From the NCBI GenBank assembly GCA_002716725.1, contig PBBX01000036.1, positions 1 through 45,490 of the forward strand: a DNA stretch of 45,490 bases, read 5' to 3'. Under the pieces are notes generated by a model. It searched no databases. It was not told where the DNA came from and worked only from the letters and a program-made list of their open reading frames with translations. Shown one piece after another: positions 41,625 to 45,490 of this stretch (position 1 is its first letter; every line of letters begins with the position of its first letter). The position numbers were made by a program, and so were the translations under genes. This DNA comes from a bacterium (GTDB lineage: Bacteria > Margulisbacteria > Marinamargulisbacteria > GCA-2716485 > GCA-002719695).

Positions 41625-42755
41625 ATGAAGGTTACTATTGATTCAAAAACGGTTCAGCCTGGAGATTATTTTATTCCTGTTAAGGAGGCTCATTTTGATG
41701 GACATGAGCGTATTAATGATGTGATTGCGAAAGGGGCTCATGTTTTGGATGTTGATTTAGTTTCATATGCAAAACTATATCGTAAAAAGTTGAGATGTAA
41801 GGTTATTGCGATTGTGGGATCTGCTGGAAAAACAACGGTGAAAGGGATGCTTTCTAATATTTTATCTCAACAATTTTCAGTTGTTGAAACGCACGATCAT
41901 CAAGCTCATCACTATGCACTTCCTTTAACAATTTTGTCGGCTGATCATGATACTGATTTTTTATTGATTGAATTTAATATGAAAAAAAAGGGGGATTTAG
42001 CCGTATTGACTCAACTTGTTCAGCCTGATGCTATTGTTTTTACAGGGGTGGGGATGTCTCATATTGAGTTTTTTAACTCACAGTATTATTTAGCTTTAGC
42101 AAAAGCGGAGGTGTTTAGGCGTAAGCTTCAATGGCAATCGGCTAATCGGGTTTGTTTTTTTGCTAGCTCAGGTGCTTATTATGATTTAATTTTTTCAAAA
42201 GCGTTTCAAGTTGGATACCATATCATAACATATACAGGAGACGATAAGGTTTCTGAAAATATTAATTTATGTTATCAATTGGGGGCCTATTATAATGTTT
42301 CAATGGATACTATTGAGCAGGGAATTACGACTTGGCATCATTCTTCTCGTCGTATGAATCGTATTAATCATTCTAAATTTGTTTTGTTTGATGATACGTT
42401 TAGTTCAAGTCCTAGTGAGGTTTTATATGCATTTCAATATTTATCGCGCTATGATGGAAGAAAAATAGCTGTGTTAGGGGATATGTTAGAGTTAGGGAGT
42501 TACTCTAAAAAAGAACATATGTTTATTGGAAAACTTGCCCATGATTATGGTATTGATATGTTATTTTTATTAGGAGAACATATGTCTGTTTTGGAGGGAG
42601 AGGGGATGCCTTATTATCATTTTTTTGATAAAGATGAGTTGATTAGGCGTCTTAAAGAAGAAGTAAAACAGGGAGATATTATTTTAGTTAAAGGAGCAAG
42701 GTCATTACATATGGATGAGATTGTCACGCAGTTAGATGATGATGTTATATCTTAA
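41625..42755 (+). CDS. murF: Compact UDP-MurNAc-tripeptide:D-Ala-D-Ala ligase MurF
   Basis: MurF attaches D-Ala-D-Ala to complete the pentapeptide. Motifs are TIDSKTVQPGDYFIPV, the P-loop IVGSAGKTT (63-71), FLLIEFNMKKKGDL (in place of the common E-x-G), GMSHIEFF, LAKAEVF with the probable carbamylated K160, LFDDTFSSSPSEV (usual DDSYNANP), AVLGDMLELG and ILVKGARSLHMDEIV. Length is 376 versus ~450 residues. The gap falls around residues 200-225, the same central-domain segment that is missing from MurE. Its 3' end overlaps the mraY start by 20 bp. Confidence 0.92.
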   Translation: MKVTIDSKTVQPGDYFIPVKEAHFDGHERINDVIAKGAHVLDVDLVSYAKLYRKKLRCKVIAIVGSAGKTTVKGMLSNILSQQFSVVETHDHQAHHYALPLTILSADHDTDFLLIEFNMKKKGDLAVLTQLVQPDAIVFTGVGMSHIEFFNSQYYLALAKAEVFRRKLQWQSANRVCFFASSGAYYDLIFSKAFQVGYHIITYTGDDKVSENINLCYQLGAYYNVSMDTIEQGITTWHHSSRRMNRINHSKFVLFDDTFSSSPSEVLYAFQYLSRYDGRKIAVLGDMLELGSYSKKEHMFIGKLAHDYGIDMLFLLGEHMSVLEGEGMPYYHFFDKDELIRRLKEEVKQGDIILVKGARSLHMDEIVTQLDDDVIS

Positions 42756-43635
42756 TTTTATCTTTATTTTTTTTATTTCGATAGGGATGCAATATGGTCT
42801 ATTAGTGCTTTGTCGCTATTTTAAGCTTTATCAGCCAATTTACGGATTAAGTCCCAAAACGCACCAATTAAAAGCAGATACGCCTTCTTTAGGAGGTGTT
42901 GGGATTTTGCTGTCGTTATGGTGTGCATGGTTATTTTATGGGATGCATATATTTTCGAATACTATTTTTTGGATTATGTTAGTAGTTACTTTATTTTCGT
43001 TACTAGGGATGCTTGATGATGGGTTTTCCTTATTAAGGCGACATAATCAAGGGCTTTCGTCTAAGCAAAAATTTTTGCTTCAGCTTATTTTATCGTTGAT
43101 ACTTATTGGTTTTTACGCTTATTTATTTGGGGAGCTATCGTTTTGGAGTATATGTTTATATTCTTTTGTGATGGTTGGCTCATCGAATGCAACGAATTTA
43201 ACCGATGGGTTAGATGGCTTATTGGTAAGCTGTAGTATGATAACCTTATGTGGGTTTTTTTTCGTAGGGAATAGTGAAATCCAATATTTTTCAATTATGG
43301 TTAGTCTTGTTTTATTTGGATTTTTTTTATTTAATCGCTATCCTGCTAAATTGTTTATGGGGGATTCGGGGTCTTTAGGGATTGGTGCGTTGTTTGCGGC
43401 TATGGCTATTTCTATGGAAAATGTATGGATTTTAATTCCTTTGGGGGCTGTTTATATTTTGGAAACAGTATCTGTGATTCTTCAAGTTATCTATTTTAAG
43501 TGGAAACGAAAGCGAATTTTTTTGATGACGCCACTTCATCATCATTTTGAGTTATTGGGTTTATCAGAGGTTCGTATTGTTCAGTTATTTAGCATACTAT
43601 CTTTTTTATGTTTGATGGTTATAGTTGTTTTTTAG
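42736..43635 (+). CDS. mraY: Phospho-MurNAc-pentapeptide transferase MraY
   Basis: This integral membrane enzyme makes lipid I. It is 299 residues, shorter than the usual ~320-360, with about ten hydrophobic segments. Conserved elements are the first cytoplasmic loop KTHQLKADTPSLGGVGILL, the Asp pair in LGMLDDGFSLLRRHNQGLSSKQKF, NATNLTDGLDGL, the catalytic Asp in LFMGDSGSLGIGALFAAMAI, and MTPLHHHFELLG. The start at a run of three ATGs lies inside murF; the first is used here, but the second or third is equally possible. murE-murF-mraY is the classic dcw order. Confidence 0.94.
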   Translation: MMMLYLNFIFIFFISIGMQYGLLVLCRYFKLYQPIYGLSPKTHQLKADTPSLGGVGILLSLWCAWLFYGMHIFSNTIFWIMLVVTLFSLLGMLDDGFSLLRRHNQGLSSKQKFLLQLILSLILIGFYAYLFGELSFWSICLYSFVMVGSSNATNLTDGLDGLLVSCSMITLCGFFFVGNSEIQYFSIMVSLVLFGFFLFNRYPAKLFMGDSGSLGIGALFAAMAISMENVWILIPLGAVYILETVSVILQVIYFKWKRKRIFLMTPLHHHFELLGLSEVRIVQLFSILSFLCLMVIVVF

Positions 43636-43672
43636 CCTACACAATTTATTTTTTTTTCGTTACACTAAATTT

Positions 43673-44281
43673 ATGCTTAAATATAACTACATTATAGGTT
43701 TTATTTTAATTACTTTTATATTTTTTATACACTCGTGTAAGAACGTTGAGTTAGATAAGTCAATTTTAGAAAATCAAAATCATTCTGTTGTTAAGTTGGT
43801 TACTAATAAAGGGGATATTTTTATTGAGCTTTATAATGAAAGTTCGCCAATTACGGTAGAAAATTTTTTGAATTATGTAAAGTCTGATTTTTATGATGGT
43901 ACTATTTTTCATCGTGTGATTGATGGTTTTATGATTCAGGGAGGGGGCTTTGATGTTGATATGGTTCAAAAAGATACGCTTGAGCCTATAAAAAATGAAG
44001 CGATTAATGGCTTGAAAAATAAGAGAGGAACGGTTGCCATGGCGCGAACTCAGATTGTTGATAGTGCTACTAGTCAATTTTTTATTAATGTTTATGATAA
44101 TCATTTTTTAGATCATCTTAGTATTAACCCTCAGCAGTATGGGTATGCTGTTTTTGGTAATGTTATTGAAGGGATGAAGGTTGTTGATCTTATTAAATCA
44201 TCTTCTACAGAAGTTCGCTCTCCTTATAGTGATGTTCCGAAAGAATCAATTATTATAGAAGATGTTGTTGTTATTCAGTAA
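43673..44281 (+). CDS. Cyclophilin-type peptidyl-prolyl isomerase, probable lipoprotein
   Basis: A prolyl cis-trans isomerase of ~202 residues. From ATG 43673 the protein has a lipoprotein-like leader (MLKYNYIIGFILITFIFFIHSC), so it probably folds envelope proteins. The cyclophilin core contains GDIFIELYNESSPITVENFLNYV, YDGTIFHRVIDGFMIQGGGF (active-site Arg), RGTVAMART, ATSQFFINVYDNHFLD, and YAVFGNVIEGMKVVDLI. A longer frame opens at 43625 inside the end of mraY, but it would bury the signal peptide, so I prefer 43673. Its 3' end overlaps the converging DUF3891 gene by 11 bp. Confidence 0.92.
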   Translation: MLKYNYIIGFILITFIFFIHSCKNVELDKSILENQNHSVVKLVTNKGDIFIELYNESSPITVENFLNYVKSDFYDGTIFHRVIDGFMIQGGGFDVDMVQKDTLEPIKNEAINGLKNKRGTVAMARTQIVDSATSQFFINVYDNHFLDHLSINPQQYGYAVFGNVIEGMKVVDLIKSSSTEVRSPYSDVPKESIIIEDVVVIQ

Positions 44282-44957
44282 GACATTCAATGTTTATTTG
44301 TTTTGTCCAAGGGCCTTTATTTTTTAACGAGGTTCCACGTAGCAAATAGGATAGGGGGGCTTTTAATGGTAATGATATAGTAACTTTATGGTTATTTTGA
44401 TGTATTTTAATAGGGGTATTATTAATTATGGTTTCATGATGGTTTGTATTTAGGCAGATCATTAAGGATATATAGTCTGATATCGCTAAATAATGCTGTA
44501 GTTTTTTTAGTTCAGTTTGAGATGGTAGGCGGGTTATTTTAGATCGTAATGATTCTTGGTGCTGTATTTCATTTTTTTGAAATTTTGTCAGAGTCGTACT
44601 ATCGGTTTTATCGGTGGTGTTATTAAGTCTTAAATTGCTTAAATAGATAGTATGCTTGCTAACTAAATACCCTACTAGGGGGTGTTGAGTTGTGGCAATT
44701 TCTCGTGATTGTGTCCAGATTTTAATGTGTGTTGTTGGATCTATTTCTTGAAAATCAAGGGGGTGTTGTGTATGAGGGTGGGTGCTTGGATTTTCTTCCC
44801 ATGTTTTCCAACCATGATCATGATAATGACAGGCAATTGCTAAGGGGAGAATAAGGTTTGTGGATAGATCAGTTATTATTAATGATTCAGCAATTACTCT
44901 TGATAAATGTGCGTGTGTTAATTGTGAAATGATGGTTTGTGAGTTATAGTATATCAT
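44271..44957 (-). CDS. DUF3891-family protein
   Basis: A ~228-residue protein of the DUF3891 family, function unknown. The N-terminus from ATG 44957 (MIYYNSQTIISQLTHAHLSRVIAES) matches the family start. The His/Asp cluster ACHYHDHGWKTWEENPSTHP resembles a metal-binding HD-type site. HPLVGYLVSKHTIYLSNL and LQHYLAISDYISLMICL continue the pattern. An upstream ATG at 45020 adds 21 residues with no conserved pattern. The gene is convergent with the cyclophilin gene. A hydrolase-like fold is inferred from the HD-like residues only. Confidence 0.75.
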   Translation of the reverse strand: MIYYNSQTIISQLTHAHLSRVIAESLIITDLSTNLILPLAIACHYHDHGWKTWEENPSTHPHTQHPLDFQEIDPTTHIKIWTQSREIATTQHPLVGYLVSKHTIYLSNLRLNNTTDKTDSTTLTKFQKNEIQHQESLRSKITRLPSQTELKKLQHYLAISDYISLMICLNTNHHETIINNTPIKIHQNNHKVTISLPLKAPLSYLLRGTSLKNKGPWTKQINIECLTE

Positions 44958-45087
44958 AGTTAAAGTATAGCTGTTTTTATGAAAATCTGGTATTTTTGAT
45001 AATGACATTTTTTGAGTCATGCTAGCAAAATTAAGTATTTTTATTTAAACAATTAACAAGATAATAATTTTAAAAGGATTTTAATAT

Positions 45088-45393
45088 ATGGCTCCTGATC
45101 TATCTTCAATTTGTTTTTCTCAAGTAAAGCAACCTAATAATAAGTATCAGAGCGGTGGTGCAATGACAGCTCAAGAACGTTATCAACAAACGAGGGCTAC
45201 CCGTGATTTGCCACCAACCCCTCTTCTTTGGGCTCCAGATGATTTTTATGCCTTGACACAAGGGGATCAAGTAAGCCGTTCTGATTTAAATAAGGGTACT
45301 TCTCATGGTTCAGTCAGGGATACTAATGAGTCAGCTGAAATAGCTGAAATAGCTGAAATGAGTTTTAACTGGGTTTTTGGTGAGCCTACATAG
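45088..45393 (+). CDS. Small orphan protein with a 3-residue repeat
   Basis: A 101-residue hydrophilic protein that I do not recognise, with no signal peptide or membrane segment. It follows a clear AAAAGGA Shine-Dalgarno, so it is probably a real gene. Near the C-terminus three 9-bp direct repeats (45333-45359, GCTGAAATA twice then GCTGAAATG) encode AEIAEIAEM, before a short ending FNWVFGEPT. Its base composition is more even than in the neighbouring T/G-skewed genes, as with the orphan at 24231-24863. The remaining 97 bases to the window edge show nothing recognisable. Confidence 0.6.
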   Translation: MAPDLSSICFSQVKQPNNKYQSGGAMTAQERYQQTRATRDLPPTPLLWAPDDFYALTQGDQVSRSDLNKGTSHGSVRDTNESAEIAEIAEMSFNWVFGEPT

Positions 45394-45490
45394 GATATAG
45401 ATTTTTGCTAGAAAGTGACAAAGTCTTTGCGGATATTGGTAAGCAGGGTATTTATTTTTGATGATTTGTTCGTGATTTTGGTTATTTAAC

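Overview
The window is bacterial DNA of low G+C and looks chromosomal. It carries the replication-origin neighbourhood (ruvA, dnaA, dnaN, recF, dciA), the parABS partition locus, and cell-wall, thiamine, purine and DNA-repair genes. A very large outer-membrane-type beta-barrel protein, a periplasmic-type amidase and a DNPR-motif (meso-diaminopimelate-type) MurE point to a diderm, Gram-negative-type cell. A SigB/SigF-type sigma factor, a ThiD2-ThiE fusion, KaiC-like ATPases and low G+C would suit a Margulisbacteria-like or other cyanobacteria-related uncultured lineage. That placement is a guess. I saw no tRNA, rRNA, CRISPR array, integrase or transposase gene.

Left arm (1-20 kb). A truncated GAF/PAS sensor protein runs off the left edge. 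Next come a remnant of a duplicated gene tail, a cyclase-fold-like protein, and a minus-strand unit clpC-radA-HEAT-repeat protein. On the plus strand lie queA, a 1839-residue SprA-like barrel protein, an AMIN/Amidase_3 cell-wall amidase and a metallo-beta-lactamase-fold enzyme. A tight minus-strand run reads dnaN-recF-dciA-(29-residue bS22/mS38-like ribosomal protein)-MEMO1-AMMECR1.

Origin (21.1-23.0 kb). dnaA is flanked on one side by a 41-bp A/T-only stretch and 10-bp-phased TTCACA repeats, and on the other by five DnaA boxes. By eye the plus strand switches from C-rich on the left to G-rich on the right at about 21 kb. The arrangement resembles a Bacillus-type bipartite oriC.

Right arm (23-45.5 kb). 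ruvA, a HIT-family hydrolase, an orphan gene and an addAB-type helicase-nuclease pair are followed by a 1.34-kb gene-poor spacer. The spacer holds parS-like sites, a very G-rich tract and a candidate miniature inverted-repeat element with a 9-bp flanking duplication. Then come thiE (with ThiD2), purA, a KaiC / response-regulator-KaiC pair, parA-parB, a convergent rsmG, and a translationally coupled unit sigma factor-double hotdog protein-ruvC. Last are murE-murF-mraY with unusually short Mur ligases, a cyclophilin lipoprotein, a DUF3891 protein and a second orphan gene.

The genes fit an origin-proximal housekeeping block for initiation, origin segregation, recombination repair and envelope growth. 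The items most worth a second look are the KaiC pair with a parS embedded in its coding sequence, the parallel shortening of MurE and MurF, the inverted-repeat element, and the sigma/hotdog/ruvC unit.
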